The notes under the pieces are model-generated. The model saw only the letters and a program-made list of their open reading frames with translations, had not been told where the DNA came from and ran no database searches. The position numbers were made by a program, and so were the translations under genes. This document shows positions 26,602 to 35,843 of a stretch of DNA of 64,000 nucleotides, in pieces (positions within the stretch are counted from its first letter, which is position 1; each line of letters starts with the position of its first letter). Source of the stretch: Lachnospiraceae bacterium (GTDB lineage Bacteria > Bacillota > Clostridia > Lachnospirales > Lachnospiraceae); contig CAJTEE010000003.1 of the NCBI GenBank assembly GCA_910575275.1, positions 124,001-188,000 of the forward strand, given 5' to 3'.

Positions 26602-27978
26602 ATGGACGATGGAAATTCGTGGATAGGAATGCTGCTTTTCCTGGGAACGGCGGCTCTTTACTTTATTCTGTATGGCTTTGGCGCCGCAGTACAGGCGGTC
26701 AACGCGAACGTGCTCGAGGATGAGCGGGATGCGGGAAGCAAAAAGGCGGAGCGCCTTTTACATATCCAGGAGAATCCGTACTATTTCATCCGCACAAGTC
26801 AGGCGGTCACCTGTCTGTTAAGCATGGCGTTAGGCGCGTTTTTTCTCGCACATGTGGTGAGGCGGTGCCTTTCCATGCTTACGCTTTTTCCCGGACTTCC
26901 TGCCATGGCGGCGGTGGGTATCTCGTACATCGTGACGCTTCTTCTGGCGTCCTTCGTGCTTACCTGTCTCGGCGTCGTGATCCCCAAGCGGATCGCGAAA
27001 AAAAGCCCGGCCCGTTTCTGCTACAAGGTTCTGCCGGTCGTGGACATACTCATGAAGCTCATGTTTCCGTTTACCTGGCTGATCGAGTCCGTGGCGTATG
27101 TCGTGTTAAAGCTCATGGGGATCGACATCCATGCAAAGGATGACAGCGTGACCGAGGAGGACATCATGTACATGGTCAACGAGGGCCATGAACAGGGCGT
27201 CTTGGAGGCCAGCGAGGCGGAAATGATCACGAATATCTTCGAGTTCGACGACAAGGTGGCGGCGGATATTATGACGCACCGAAAGAATGTGATTGCCCTC
27301 AACGGGGAAATGACGCTTGGGGAAGCCATGGATTTCGTTATCCGGGAGTCGGGAAACACGAGGTTTCCGGTCTATGAGGAGGACATTGACAACATCATCG
27401 GCATCCTCAACATGCGGGACATGCTGCATGTCGCGGAGGGAAAGAAGACGCTTGATGTCCCTCTTTGTGCGTGCGAGGGGCTTCTTCGGACGCCGCATTT
27501 TATACCGGAGACGAAGAACATCAACGCGCTTTTAAAGACGATGCAGTCGCAAAAGATCCATATGGCGATCGTCGTGGACGAGTACGGCCAGACGGCCGGG
27601 ATCGTGACGATGGAGGACATCGTGGAGGAGATCGTCGGCAACATCATGGACGAGTACGACGAGGAGGAGCCGGAGATCGTGAAGAAGGAGGACAACGTCT
27701 ACGAGCTTTCGGGGATGGCGCCGCTTGATGATGTGGAGGATGCGCTGGGAATCGAGTTCGACGAGGAGGATAAGGACAATTTCGATACGCTGAACGGTCT
27801 TTTGGTCTCCAGACTCGGACACATTCCGGAGGATGACGAGCGTGCAGACGTGCAGATCGGGGACTACCGGTTCCATATCGCCGGGGTCGAGGGCAAGACG
27901 ATCCAGACCGTAGTGGCGTCCCGTCAGGCAGTATCAGAAAGCCTGAAGCCGGAGGAAAACGGCTTGCCAAGTCCATAA
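26602..27978 (+). CDS. HlyC/CorC-family membrane protein with CBS domains
   Basis: A 458-residue protein with an N-terminal DUF21/CNNM membrane domain of about four TM segments (about 1-170). Two CBS domains follow (DIMTHRKNVIALNGEMTLGE near 215-235 and IHMAIVVDEYGQTAGIVTME near 310-330). It ends in a CorC_HlyC domain (about 350-445) with an acidic run after EEIVGNIMDEYDEEEPE. Members are linked to Mg2+ or Co2+ homeostasis. The ATG at 26602 is preferred, but GTG at 26587 within the AAAGGAG context is possible. Confidence 0.9.
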   Translation: MDDGNSWIGMLLFLGTAALYFILYGFGAAVQAVNANVLEDERDAGSKKAERLLHIQENPYYFIRTSQAVTCLLSMALGAFFLAHVVRRCLSMLTLFPGLPAMAAVGISYIVTLLLASFVLTCLGVVIPKRIAKKSPARFCYKVLPVVDILMKLMFPFTWLIESVAYVVLKLMGIDIHAKDDSVTEEDIMYMVNEGHEQGVLEASEAEMITNIFEFDDKVAADIMTHRKNVIALNGEMTLGEAMDFVIRESGNTRFPVYEEDIDNIIGILNMRDMLHVAEGKKTLDVPLCACEGLLRTPHFIPETKNINALLKTMQSQKIHMAIVVDEYGQTAGIVTMEDIVEEIVGNIMDEYDEEEPEIVKKEDNVYELSGMAPLDDVEDALGIEFDEEDKDNFDTLNGLLVSRLGHIPEDDERADVQIGDYRFHIAGVEGKTIQTVVASRQAVSESLKPEENGLPSP

Positions 27979-27996
27979 AAGAATGGTATGATACCA

Positions 27997-28202
27997 GTGC
28001 TCCATCCGGTCAGTAATAACACTTTCAGCACCGCCTATTTTGTCATCTGCCGCGTTGGTCTCCGCTTCGGTCCGTGCTAAACGTGTGCCACTGGCACACA
28101 GCACCGTCAGTCAACGATGCCACCGTATCGCCTCCTTCCTCCGCCTTGCAGGCTGACAAAATATTCGGCACTGGCAGTGCGATTACTGGCCGGATGGAGC
28201 AC
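27997..28202. repeat. 206-bp imperfect inverted-repeat element (MITE- or REP-like)
   Basis: The ends are 21-bp inverted repeats, 27997-28017 and 28182-28202, with one mismatch. Equal 18-nt partly complementary segments follow, then perfect 10-bp arms TATTTTGTCA (28036-28045) and TGACAAAATA (28154-28163). In the centre is a 17-nt palindrome (28083-28099). The element sits between the CorC-type gene and yebC and contains no gene. It could be a non-autonomous mobile element or a large structured RNA. No target duplication is evident. Confidence 0.65.
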
Positions 28203-28246
28203 CAACGTCGATTCAGAACGCAAAAAAGAGAAAGGGAGCAGGAGAA

Positions 28247-28984
28247 ATGTCAGGACATTCCAAATTTGCCAATATTAAACATAAAAAAGAGAGAAACGAC
28301 GCGGCGAAGGGAAAGGTTTTCACCGTAATCGGGCGTGAGATCGCGGTCGCCGTCAAGGAAGGCGGCGCGGACCCGGCCAATAACAGCAAGTTGCGCGACG
28401 TGATCGCAAAGGCAAAGGCCAACAACATGCCGAACGATACGATCGACCGCGGCATCAAAAAGGCAGCCGGAGACTTAGGCTCGGTCAACTATGAAAATCT
28501 TGTCTATGAGGGCTATGGCCCGAACGGGATCGCGATCATCGTAGAGACGCTGACGGACAACAAAAACCGCACGGCGGCCAACGTCAGGAGCGCGTTCACC
28601 AAGGGCGGCGGAAACGTCGGCTCGCAGGGAAGCGTGTCCTTCATGTTTGACAAGAAGGGGCAGATCCTCATTGACAAGGAGGAGTGCGAGACCGACCCGG
28701 ATGAGCTGATGATGCTGGCGCTTGACGCGGGCGCGGAGGATTTCTCCGAGGAGGAGGACAGCTTCGAGGTCATCACCGACCCGGATTCCTTCAGCGAGGT
28801 GCGCGAGAAGCTGGAGAAGGAGGGCATTCCGATGCTGCAGGCGGATATCACGATGATCCCGCAGAACTGGGTCGAGCTTACCGACGACGATGCGGTCAAG
28901 AAAATGAAACGAATCCTGGATCTGCTCGACGAGGATGACGACGTACAGGCCGTGTACCATAACTGGGAGGGCGCAGAGGGCTGA
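28247..28984 (+). CDS. yebC: YebC/PmpR-family translation or transcription factor
   Basis: A 245-residue member of the YebC/TACO1 family, cytoplasmic. The conserved start is [20 protein letters not shown], and [14 protein letters not shown] and [16 protein letters not shown] are also family motifs. Members bind the ribosome or DNA; recent family work links them to translation of difficult peptide stretches. AGGAG lies six bases before ATG 28247. The upstream 206-bp inverted repeat lies in its leader. Confidence 0.95.
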   Translation: MSGHSKFANIKHKKERNDAAKGKVFTVIGREIAVAVKEGGADPANNSKLRDVIAKAKANNMPNDTIDRGIKKAAGDLGSVNYENLVYEGYGPNGIAIIVETLTDNKNRTAANVRSAFTKGGGNVGSQGSVSFMFDKKGQILIDKEECETDPDELMMLALDAGAEDFSEEEDSFEVITDPDSFSEVREKLEKEGIPMLQADITMIPQNWVELTDDDAVKKMKRILDLLDEDDDVQAVYHNWEGAEG

Positions 28985-29019
28985 CCGGATTGTCGATTCG
29001 AGAAAGGGGTTGAAGACAG

Positions 29020-29738
29020 ATGGGAAGCTTTGTCGTATCGGAGCCGGACGTGAAAAACTTTTCCAAAAACGTATGCGTCAACCAGCAAGAGGGGCTTCTC
29101 CTTCCTTTCGAGGTATAAAAGGAGACGGCGCGCCGCATCGTGCACCCGTATCTTACGCTGCTTGCGCCTGTGATGAGCGCCTATATCTGTCAGATCAAGG
29201 AACCAAGCTTTGGCGGTCCCTTTATGGAATCCTGCATTTGGTTCCCGGTCACATATGAGGAGACGAGAGGAAATTATTTCCTGAACCTGATGCTGCATGG
29301 ACCCGGTGAGGAATGCGGGAAAATCATAGGAAAGGAATACTGCGGTCTGCCGAAAAAAACGGCGGAGCGGATTGAAATACGCCGGATCGGAGACAGAGCT
29401 TTCGCAAAGGTGGTACGCTATGGCGTCACGCTGCTGGATGTGCAGGTAACGTTAGACGGGGCGTATAACGATGGCGCGCCTGATGCTTACGGAGTATAAG
29501 AATACCTGCAAGAGCTGGGAAAAGGGGAAGCTGAAGCTTCGGCTGGCTTCCGCTCCGGACGATCCGTACGGCGAGCCGGAAATCGTAAAGCCGTTAGGAG
29601 CCGCATGGTATCGGTATGGGGGAGTGTGCGAGAGTGGATGTGGGCTTTCTTGCGCAGCTCGATGCGGATTCTGTGATGCCTTATCTGATGACAGCGCTGT
29701 ATGACCGGTCGATGATGGGGGAGCAGAGTACGGATTGA
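29020..29738 (+). pseudogene. Broken acetoacetate-decarboxylase-like gene
   Basis: The first segment from ATG 29020 reads MGSFVVSEPDVKNFSKN and stops at TAA 29116-29118. The same frame continues with VHPYLTLLAPVMSAYICQ and YFLNLMLHGPGEECGKIIG, then EYCGLPKKTAERIEIRRIGD, which resembles the ADC family (PF06314). A second frame carries LKLRLASAPDDPYGEPEIV, and a third carries DVGFLAQLDADSVMPYLMTA to a TGA at 29736-29738. One in-frame stop and two frame changes make it inactive. Family members decarboxylate beta-keto acids. Confidence 0.65.
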
Positions 29739-29746
29739 TAGTTTAA

Positions 29747-29788
29747 AAAGGGGACAGAAGCGTTTGGGAAAACGCTCCTGTCCCCTTT
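29747..29788. terminator. Strong bidirectional terminator
   Basis: AAAGGGGACAG pairs with CTGTCCCCTTT, with an additional AGCGTTT/AAACGCT inner stem. It lies between the plus-strand pseudogene and the minus-strand SprA-like gene. Confidence 0.8.
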
Positions 29789-29798
29789 AGTTATTATT

Positions 29799-30362
29799 CT
29801 ATGCGGTGAGGTCGAGATTCCGGCCGGAGGTGTTTTCTTCTCCGTTCAGCATATATGTCTTTTCGATTTCGCCTTTTGTGACGGTGCGGGTTGTGCCGCC
29901 TGCAACGTAAACTTTCCCGCATTCCGGGCAGATGCCAGTCTGGTAGGTTACGCTCTGGCTGACGATCCTGCGGCCCTCTCTCTGGGCCTTGGCCTGCTCT
30001 CTGACGACGTGCTCGTTTTCATGGGCGCGTACGGAGGAGGCCGCCTGCTCCGGGGCGATGTTGGTCGGAGTCTTATAGGAAACGCCCGGGTCGTTGGAGC
30101 CGTCCTGGTATTTGCGGTTCTTGCAGGTCTGGCATTCGTACGTGTCGAAGCTGCGGCTGTCTTTTGCCTTCTCCCCGTTGTAGCCTTCAAGACCGCTCTG
30201 CTCCCGGCCCGTGACAGACGGAATCTGGCTGTCCGGGTAGAAGCCGGATGCATCGGTGCGTCCGGAGGCGATGGTGCTGTCCGGGCGTGCGGGCTGTGTA
30301 AGCTGCCGGCCCTGGCTCTGCGAATAGGAAATGCGCAGCAGGGAATTGATGGTGCCTGACAT
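29799..30362 (-). CDS. Putative SprA-like metalloprotease
   Basis: A 187-residue protein. CQTCKNRKYQDGSNDPGVSY (about 75-94) and AHENEHVVREQAKAQREGR (about 113-131) match the SprA-related family (PF12118). The HENEH string has the HExxH form of a zinc peptidase. A second Cys pair (CPECGKVY) follows near residue 150. No signal peptide is seen. The N-terminus is Ser/Gln-rich and low in complexity. It has its own promoter, and its role is not known. Confidence 0.75.
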   Translation of the reverse strand: MSGTINSLLRISYSQSQGRQLTQPARPDSTIASGRTDASGFYPDSQIPSVTGREQSGLEGYNGEKAKDSRSFDTYECQTCKNRKYQDGSNDPGVSYKTPTNIAPEQAASSVRAHENEHVVREQAKAQREGRRIVSQSVTYQTGICPECGKVYVAGGTTRTVTKGEIEKTYMLNGEENTSGRNLDLTA

Positions 30363-30402
30363 GTGGCTTCTCCCTCCTTTTTTAGTTTGATTTGATAAAA
30401 GT

Positions 30403-30432
30403 ATTATATAACGGAAGCGGGGATGTTGTCAA
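30403..30432 (-). promoter_or_regulatory. Promoter of the SprA-like gene
   Basis: Minus-strand TTGACA (30432-30427) and TATAAT (30408-30403) with an 18-bp spacer, about 40 bp before the start at 30362, which has AGGAGGGAG just upstream. Confidence 0.75.
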
Positions 30433-30469
30433 GCGGGAGAAGGGGGAAGCGGGGTGCAGAGGTCGGAGA

Positions 30470-30521
30470 GTTACGGTTCACGTAGGTCTGCACATTTGCT
30501 GCACAGACCGTAAGAATACGT
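30470..30521. repeat. 52-bp dispersed palindromic repeat, copy A
   Basis: Begins GTTACGGTTCACGTAGGTCT and ends GTAAGAATACGT. Inside, GGTCTG and CAGACC form a hairpin around TGC-rich sequence. A copy of equal length lies at 41323-41374, and partial copies lie at 2642 and about 47663. It occupies the gap between two minus-strand genes. It is probably a REP-like element; the function is unknown. Confidence 0.6.
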
Positions 30522-30640
30522 GGAACAGCCGGAAAAAATCCATCGACGCAGGCGATTTAGCAAGGATTTTTCTTGCTGATGTGAACGGAGTGAATAGGAA
30601 CGCCAAAGGAGTCAGGTGGGGCGGGAATGCGTATCACGGG

Positions 30641-31594
30641 TTATTCTGGAATGCAATATTGTTGATATAGTTCGGATATTTTTTGCTGCAGAAGCTTGAT
30701 TAGTTCTGGTGGTTCTAATACAGTGGCGTTGCTCCCAAATGGCAGTATATAATCGGCGACCCATTCTAAAGCAGTGTGATGTATTTTCATGTCGATTATC
30801 CCGTCGCCAGTTGGGAATGTTTTTAATCCGTTTGCGAGTAAACATTCGCTTTCACAGCGTTTCACACCGATGCTTGTCAGTTGGATTTTTATGTGGGAAT
30901 CGTTTTGAAACTCTGTTTTTTCAAGATATTCTTGAATCGACATGGGAATTGGGTATTTCCCTTTGGGATAGGGCTTTTCTTCTATGATTTCTTTGATGCG
31001 GTCAATCCGGAATACTCTGGCTTGATTTGCTGTTGTACAATAGGCGGGGCAATACCAGAGTCCATTCATGGCATATAAGCCGATCGGGATAATTGTGCGT
31101 GTGCTCTCAGAATGGGTTGACGAATATCGTATTGTTGCGGCATGCCGGTTTATGACAACAAGAAACATGGATTTCAGCAATGGCGAATCACAATGCCTGT
31201 CCGGAATCCAAAATACTACCTTATTTTGAATCTGCGTGATGCTGTTTTGTATATCGAATGGCAGACAATTCAAAAATTTTTTCAAGACGGATATGGTTTC
31301 CTGTTCAAAAGGCAAGTCACGGTGATATTGCAAAGCCTGACAGGCAAAGAAAATGGCTTTAGCTTCATTTTCTGAAAAAGCAATGGGCGGCAAAATGCGT
31401 TCTTTTAAGATATGATACCCGCCTGCCGCTCCGACTTCGGAGTAAAGAGGGAAACCAGCTTGCTCCAATTCTTGTAAATCACGCAGTATGGTCCTTTTTG
31501 ATACGGAAAATTCATGTGCCAGTTCGCCTACTGTAAAATCCTTTTTTGCATTTATTGTTATCATCATTTCGATTAGACGTTCTGCTTTTGACAT
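30641..31594 (-). CDS. HTH/WYL-domain transcriptional regulator (YafY-type)
   Basis: A 317-residue regulator. The N-terminal DeoR-like winged helix (about 1-60) contains FTVGELAHEFSVSKRTILRD. The WYL domain (about 140-220) has PIGLYAMNGLWYCPAYCTTA, a nucleotide- or metabolite-sensing fold. A C-terminal WCX-type extension follows. The likely operator is an 8-bp inverted repeat 21-41 bp upstream of the start. It is divergent from a YciI-type gene, which it may control. Confidence 0.9.
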   Translation of the reverse strand: MSKAERLIEMMITINAKKDFTVGELAHEFSVSKRTILRDLQELEQAGFPLYSEVGAAGGYHILKERILPPIAFSENEAKAIFFACQALQYHRDLPFEQETISVLKKFLNCLPFDIQNSITQIQNKVVFWIPDRHCDSPLLKSMFLVVINRHAATIRYSSTHSESTRTIIPIGLYAMNGLWYCPAYCTTANQARVFRIDRIKEIIEEKPYPKGKYPIPMSIQEYLEKTEFQNDSHIKIQLTSIGVKRCESECLLANGLKTFPTGDGIIDMKIHHTALEWVADYILPFGSNATVLEPPELIKLLQQKISELYQQYCIPE

Positions 31595-31614
31595 TTTGGA
31601 ACTCCTTTTTTAAA

Positions 31615-31635
31615 TAGTGACAGATTTTGTCACTA
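31615..31635. promoter_or_regulatory. Inverted-repeat operator before the WYL gene
   Basis: TAGTGACA (31615-31622) and TGTCACTA (31628-31635) form a perfect 8-bp inverted repeat with a 5-bp centre. It lies just upstream of the regulator start, typical of autoregulation. The rest of 31636-31982 holds no gene that I can support; a run of nine G residues is near 31875. Confidence 0.55.
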
Positions 31636-31982
31636 TTTTATGATAAACTATTTATGTTCCCAATGCAATATGATACTAAAATAAAATCATGTAACACACT
31701 ATATGGGAGCACGGAAACTCCCCTGCACACATCTTTGCGGCTGATTTCCCGTCAGAAACACTCAAATTTAGTCAATGTACGTTCCGCGTACGCCTCATAA
31801 ATTTGTGTACTTCTGAAAAAAATCATCTTATAAATCTGGGCACAAAGAGTTTCCGAGAGTACTCTATGGGACAAGGGGGGGGGATTTTTATGACATGCAT
31901 AAAAAGTATATAAAGGGTTGCTGCCGATCAATATAATAGGATATCTGCGGTAAAACCCTATAAATGTAAAGGAGAAAATCGT

Positions 31983-32282
31983 ATGGAAAAAATGATGTAT
32001 ATGATGCTGATTGAGAAAAGCAGGACTTATAATAAAATGACAAAACAGGTAGTTATGGAACATGTTGAAAACATAAGAAAGCTGGATGATGAGGGAAGGC
32101 TGGAACTTTGTGGGGTCTTTAAGAGATATCCGGGGATGGCTGGTATGTATATCCTAAAAACAGGGAGCCATGAAGAAGCAGAAGAAATTTGCAGATCAGA
32201 GCCGTTGGTGACGGGGGGATTTGCAACCTATAAATTAGTCGGCTTACAGATTGCAAACCGGGAAAACAATTATTTGCTGTAA
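31983..32282 (+). CDS. YciI-family small protein
   Basis: A 99-residue protein with the ferredoxin-like YciI fold: MYMMLIEKS at the start, HVENIRKLDDEGRLELCGVF in the middle and MYILKTGSHEEAEEICRSEP near residues 55-74. Family members have a His-Asp pair and mostly unknown catalytic roles. AAAGGAGAAAA lies upstream of ATG 31983. It is divergent from the WYL regulator. Confidence 0.8.
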   Translation: MEKMMYMMLIEKSRTYNKMTKQVVMEHVENIRKLDDEGRLELCGVFKRYPGMAGMYILKTGSHEEAEEICRSEPLVTGGFATYKLVGLQIANRENNYLL

Positions 32283-32355
32283 TTGTGGAAAAGTACATTG
32301 CCGGACAAATCAAAATAACCGCCGTCCCATAGAATTATGCGCTTTAGCGTGGAAA

Positions 32356-32604
32356 TCAAGAAACGGTTTTCCGTTTTTGCGATGGCGGCCGAAAATAAAG
32401 CCGGGAAGCCGTTTTCGGTTTCCCGGCCTCCTCATCCGAATAAACACGATATCCGTTTCCTTTTCGTTCCGGCTTGGATATCAGCCCCCATTCTTCATAT
32501 AAGCGAACCGTATTGGTGTGTATCCCGATGACCGCCGCAATTTCGGCGGTCCTGTAAGTATTTATTGATTCCCACCTCCATGTAAAGGCCGGTTTATCAT
32601 CCAT
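32356..32604 (-). pseudogene. Truncated MerR-family regulator
   Basis: About 80 residues. The DNA-binding helix-turn-helix is intact (TAEIAAVIGIHTNTVRLYEE, then WGLISKPERKGNGYRVYSDE). The expected dimerisation helix and sensor domain are absent; after YSDE the frame goes through a GC-rich hairpin (32400-32427) into unrelated residues and stops. It may still bind DNA but is probably a remnant. Confidence 0.6.
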
Positions 32605-32714
32605 GGAAAGCCTGGTGTTAATATGGAGAGTTTTATTGTAGCAAAAAATTATCTTTTACTCAATGAAAATATGCCTGACGATACCGGCTGGTTTATATCC
32701 TGATACCGCCCCTC

Positions 32715-32743
32715 TTGTCTGAATGGTTGCGATATGTTAAAAT
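32715..32743 (+). promoter_or_regulatory. Likely promoter of the glycerate kinase gene
   Basis: TTGTCT (32715-32720) and TAAAAT (32738-32743) with a 17-bp spacer. The rest of 32605-32888 shows no gene. Confidence 0.5.
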
Positions 32744-32888
32744 GAGTAACAGCCAAAAAAAGAAAACCGTTTTGGCAAGTCTTTAACACGCTCTAGAGAC
32801 CACTGAGTGTGATTCGATATAGATTTTGTCTGTAACAGAGGAGGAAATCCGGACTGTTGCGTGGAAATACGGCATGGGGAGGCATGGA

Positions 32889-34058
32889 ATGAGAGTTGCA
32901 GTGGCGATTGATTCGTTCAAGGGAAGTATGTCGTCGATGGAAGCGGGAGAGGCGGCTAGGGCTGGGATTTTGCGGGCGGTCCCGGATGCCGGGGTCGTGG
33001 TACGGCCGCTTGCGGACGGAGGCGAGGGAACGGTGGAGGCATTAATTGAGGGTATGGGCGGCGAGAGGCATACCGTGACCGTCACCGGGCCGCTCGGGAA
33101 GCCGGTAGAATGCGTGTACGGGGTAATTCGGGAGACGCAAACGGCTGTGCTTGAGATGTCCGGAGCAGCGGGGCTTACCTTGGTGCCAGAAAGGGAACGG
33201 AATCCTTTGTATACGACCACCTACGGAGTCGGAGAAGTGATCCGGGAGGCGATTCAGGAGGGCTGCCGCCGGTTTCTCATCGGAATCGGGGGTAGTGCGA
33301 CAAACGACGGAGGAGTCGGCATGCTGAAGGCTATGGGCTTTCGATTCCTGGATGCAAAGGGAGAGGAGATTGCGCCCGGAGCGGCGGGACTGGAAGCGTT
33401 GGCCTCCATTTCGACAGACCAGGCAATGCGGGAGCTGGGAGACTGTGAATTCCGGGTCGCCTGCGACGTCACGAACGGGCTTTGCGGGCCGAACGGATGC
33501 AGCGCGGTCTATGGGCCGCAAAAAGGGGCTACGCCGCCTATGATCGTGCAGATGGATGCGTGGCTGGCAAGGTATGCGAGGCTTACAAAAGAGATCAACC
33601 CTGATGCAGACCCCGACAAAGCCGGGAGCGGAGCGGCTGGAGGTCTCGGGTTTGCGTTCCTCGCGTTTTTGAATGCGGCTCTGGAACCGGGAATTCAAAT
33701 CGTTTTGGAGGAGACCGGGCTTGAGGAGCAGATCCGGGAGGCCGATTTTGTCGTGACAGGGGAAGGAAGACTGGACGGGCAGACGGCGATGGGGAAGGCA
33801 CCAGTTGGTGTGGCGGCGCTGGCAAAGAAGTATGGGAAGCCAGTGATTGCCTTTGCAGGCAGTGTGACGTCTGAAGCCAATCGCTGCAACGAGAAGGGGA
33901 TTGATGCGTTCTTCCCGATTCTGAGGGAGATCACGACGCTCGAAAGGGCGATGGAGCCTGCATATGCCAAAGATAATCTGGCAGCCACAACAGAGCAAGC
34001 ATTTCGACTAATAAAAATACTATCATTAACGACAAAAAAGTCACTTTCTATAAAATAA
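32889..34058 (+). CDS. glxK: Glycerate kinase
   Basis: A 389-residue kinase of the GlxK/GarK family. It phosphorylates D-glycerate, usually to 2-phosphoglycerate. Motifs are VAIDSFKGSMSSMEAGEAA at the N-terminus, RPLADGGEGTVEAL, IGIGGSATNDGGVGM (about 135-149) and VTGEGRLDGQTAMGKAPVGV (about 288-307). ATG 32889 with GGGGAGGC upstream is preferred to an in-frame start at 32826. The enzyme could link glycerate from sugar-acid breakdown to glycolysis, but no other gene of that route lies beside it. Confidence 0.94.
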   Translation: MRVAVAIDSFKGSMSSMEAGEAARAGILRAVPDAGVVVRPLADGGEGTVEALIEGMGGERHTVTVTGPLGKPVECVYGVIRETQTAVLEMSGAAGLTLVPERERNPLYTTTYGVGEVIREAIQEGCRRFLIGIGGSATNDGGVGMLKAMGFRFLDAKGEEIAPGAAGLEALASISTDQAMRELGDCEFRVACDVTNGLCGPNGCSAVYGPQKGATPPMIVQMDAWLARYARLTKEINPDADPDKAGSGAAGGLGFAFLAFLNAALEPGIQIVLEETGLEEQIREADFVVTGEGRLDGQTAMGKAPVGVAALAKKYGKPVIAFAGSVTSEANRCNEKGIDAFFPILREITTLERAMEPAYAKDNLAATTEQAFRLIKILSLTTKKSLSIK

Positions 34059-34121
34059 AAATAGTTCCATTTATTGAAATAATGTCTAAAACAAGAAAAT
34101 AACAATAAAGGAGAATTGATA

Positions 34122-34769
34122 ATGACAGAAAACAAAAGAAAAAAACAGGCATTGGCGATCGTAGAGCGCTTGAAAAAAGAATACCCAGATGCAGGCTGCA
34201 CACTGGATTATGACAATGCGTGGAAGCTATTGGTGAGCGTGCGGCTGGCAGCGCAGTGCACGGACGCGAGAGTGAATGTGGTGGTAGAGGGGCTGTATAA
34301 AAAATTTCCAGATGTGAAGGCGCTTGCCGAGGCCGAGGTTGATGCGATCGAGGAGATCGTGCGTCCGTGCGGCCTGGGGAGGAGCAAGGCCAGGGATATA
34401 AGCGCCTGTATGAAGATTTTGTGGGAGAAATATGACGGAAAGGTGCCCGAAGATTTTGACGCACTTTTGAAGCTTCCCGGAGTCGGAAGAAAGAGCGCAA
34501 ATCTGATCATGGGCGATGTATTCGGAAAACCGGCGATCGTTACAGATACCCATTGCATCCGGCTTGTAAACCGGATGGGACTTGTAGACGGCGAAAAGGA
34601 GCCGAAAAAGGTGGAGATGGCGCTCTGGAAGATCATCCCGCCCGAGGAAGGCAGCGACTTCTGCCACAGGCTGGTGTACCATGGTCGGGAGATCTGCACC
34701 GCAAGAACAAAGCCGCACTGCGAGAAGTGCTGCCTGGCAGACCTCTGCGCAAAGTGCGGCGTGGAATAG
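34122..34769 (+). CDS. nth: Endonuclease III (DNA glycosylase/AP lyase)
   Basis: A 215-residue base-excision repair enzyme that removes oxidised pyrimidines. The helix-hairpin-helix LPGVGRKSANLIMG (about 120-133) carries the catalytic lysine, and VTDTHCIRLVNR has the catalytic Asp. The C-terminal 4Fe-4S cluster cysteines are present as C-x7-C-x2-C-x5-C (from CTARTKPHCEKC), with one residue more than the common C-x6 spacing. ATG 34122 is eight bases after AAAGGAG and is preferred over TTG 34116. Confidence 0.95.
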   Translation: MTENKRKKQALAIVERLKKEYPDAGCTLDYDNAWKLLVSVRLAAQCTDARVNVVVEGLYKKFPDVKALAEAEVDAIEEIVRPCGLGRSKARDISACMKILWEKYDGKVPEDFDALLKLPGVGRKSANLIMGDVFGKPAIVTDTHCIRLVNRMGLVDGEKEPKKVEMALWKIIPPEEGSDFCHRLVYHGREICTARTKPHCEKCCLADLCAKCGVE

Positions 34770-34785
34770 GGCGCGATACGGCGTC

Positions 34786-35628
34786 CTATTGTGTGTCGTT
34801 GTTGAACTTTTCCAGATACTTTTCCTGAATGAGCGTTACAAGCTCCGGCGCTTTTCCACCGACCGGTGTGCCGTCCACTTCATAAGCGGGCGCACAGAAC
34901 TTGGTCGAGCTGGATACGAGGACCTCGTCGGCCTCCAGAAGCTCCTTAAGCGTAAAGGGCGTTTCATCGACCGGGATGCCGTTGTCCTTGCAGATCTGGA
35001 TGATGTGCATGCGTGTGATACCGGGAAGAATATAGTGATCCGTCGGATGGGTCTTGAAGACGCCGTCCTTTAAAATGGACACGTTGCTGTGTGCGCATTC
35101 GGTGACGATATCACCGCGGTGGAAAATGCATTCATCACAACCGAGGCTCTCGGCCTTTTGTGCCGCCATGACGTTTGGCAGAAGGTTTAGGGTCTTGATG
35201 TTACAGTGGAGAAAGCGCGTATCTTCGATGGTTGTGAGCTTTAAACGATGCGAGGAATCGCCATGCTTTCCGGGCTTCATGAAAATCCAGAAATTTGGTT
35301 TGGTCTCTGCGTCCGGGAATTGGTGCTGACGGAGTCCGGTTCCGCGGGTCATCTGCCAGTAGATGAAAATCTCGGAATCGTCCATTTTTTCCAGCATGTC
35401 ATACAGGATCGAGGAGATTTCTGCTTTGGTATAGGGAATCTGAATTTTTAAGAGCCCTGCACTGTTGTAAAAACGGTCCAGATGCTCCTTGAGAGCAAAA
35501 ATTTTCCCGTTTTTCGCCAGAGTGGCCTCGTAAACGCCGTCGCCGAAATAGCAGGCACGGTCATTCATCGGTACGGTCATTTCCTCGAGCGGACCGAAAC
35601 TTCCGTTGTAGTAGCCCAATGTTTTCAT
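34786..35628 (-). CDS. dat: D-amino-acid aminotransferase (class IV)
   Basis: A 280-residue PLP enzyme of fold type IV, most like D-alanine aminotransferase. It makes D-glutamate from D-alanine for the cell wall, or the reverse. Visible motifs are DRACYFGDGVYEATLAKNGK (about 23-42), the lysine in HCNIKTLNLLPNVMA (about 146), the Glu region VTECAHSNVSI, and LPGITRMHIIQICKDNGI. Branched-chain aminotransferase is less likely given the length and N-terminal motif. It is convergent with nth. Confidence 0.88.
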   Translation of the reverse strand: MKTLGYYNGSFGPLEEMTVPMNDRACYFGDGVYEATLAKNGKIFALKEHLDRFYNSAGLLKIQIPYTKAEISSILYDMLEKMDDSEIFIYWQMTRGTGLRQHQFPDAETKPNFWIFMKPGKHGDSSHRLKLTTIEDTRFLHCNIKTLNLLPNVMAAQKAESLGCDECIFHRGDIVTECAHSNVSILKDGVFKTHPTDHYILPGITRMHIIQICKDNGIPVDETPFTLKELLEADEVLVSSSTKFCAPAYEVDGTPVGGKAPELVTLIQEKYLEKFNNDTQ

Positions 35629-35843
35629 GGCTGTTACCCCCTTAGAGTATGTAATGTGGTTCCGATTTTCCGGAACTTTATTTATCCATCATAGCATGAT
35701 TTGAGGGGGCTGTAAAGCGTGTGGAAAAGTTTTATAGAAAATTAAGGTTTCAGACATTGTGAAATTGTACCGCATCCTGTATAATAAAAGAAAGGCTGAG
35801 AAAAACCGGCCAAAATGCAGTGAAATTGATACGAGGTGTACAA

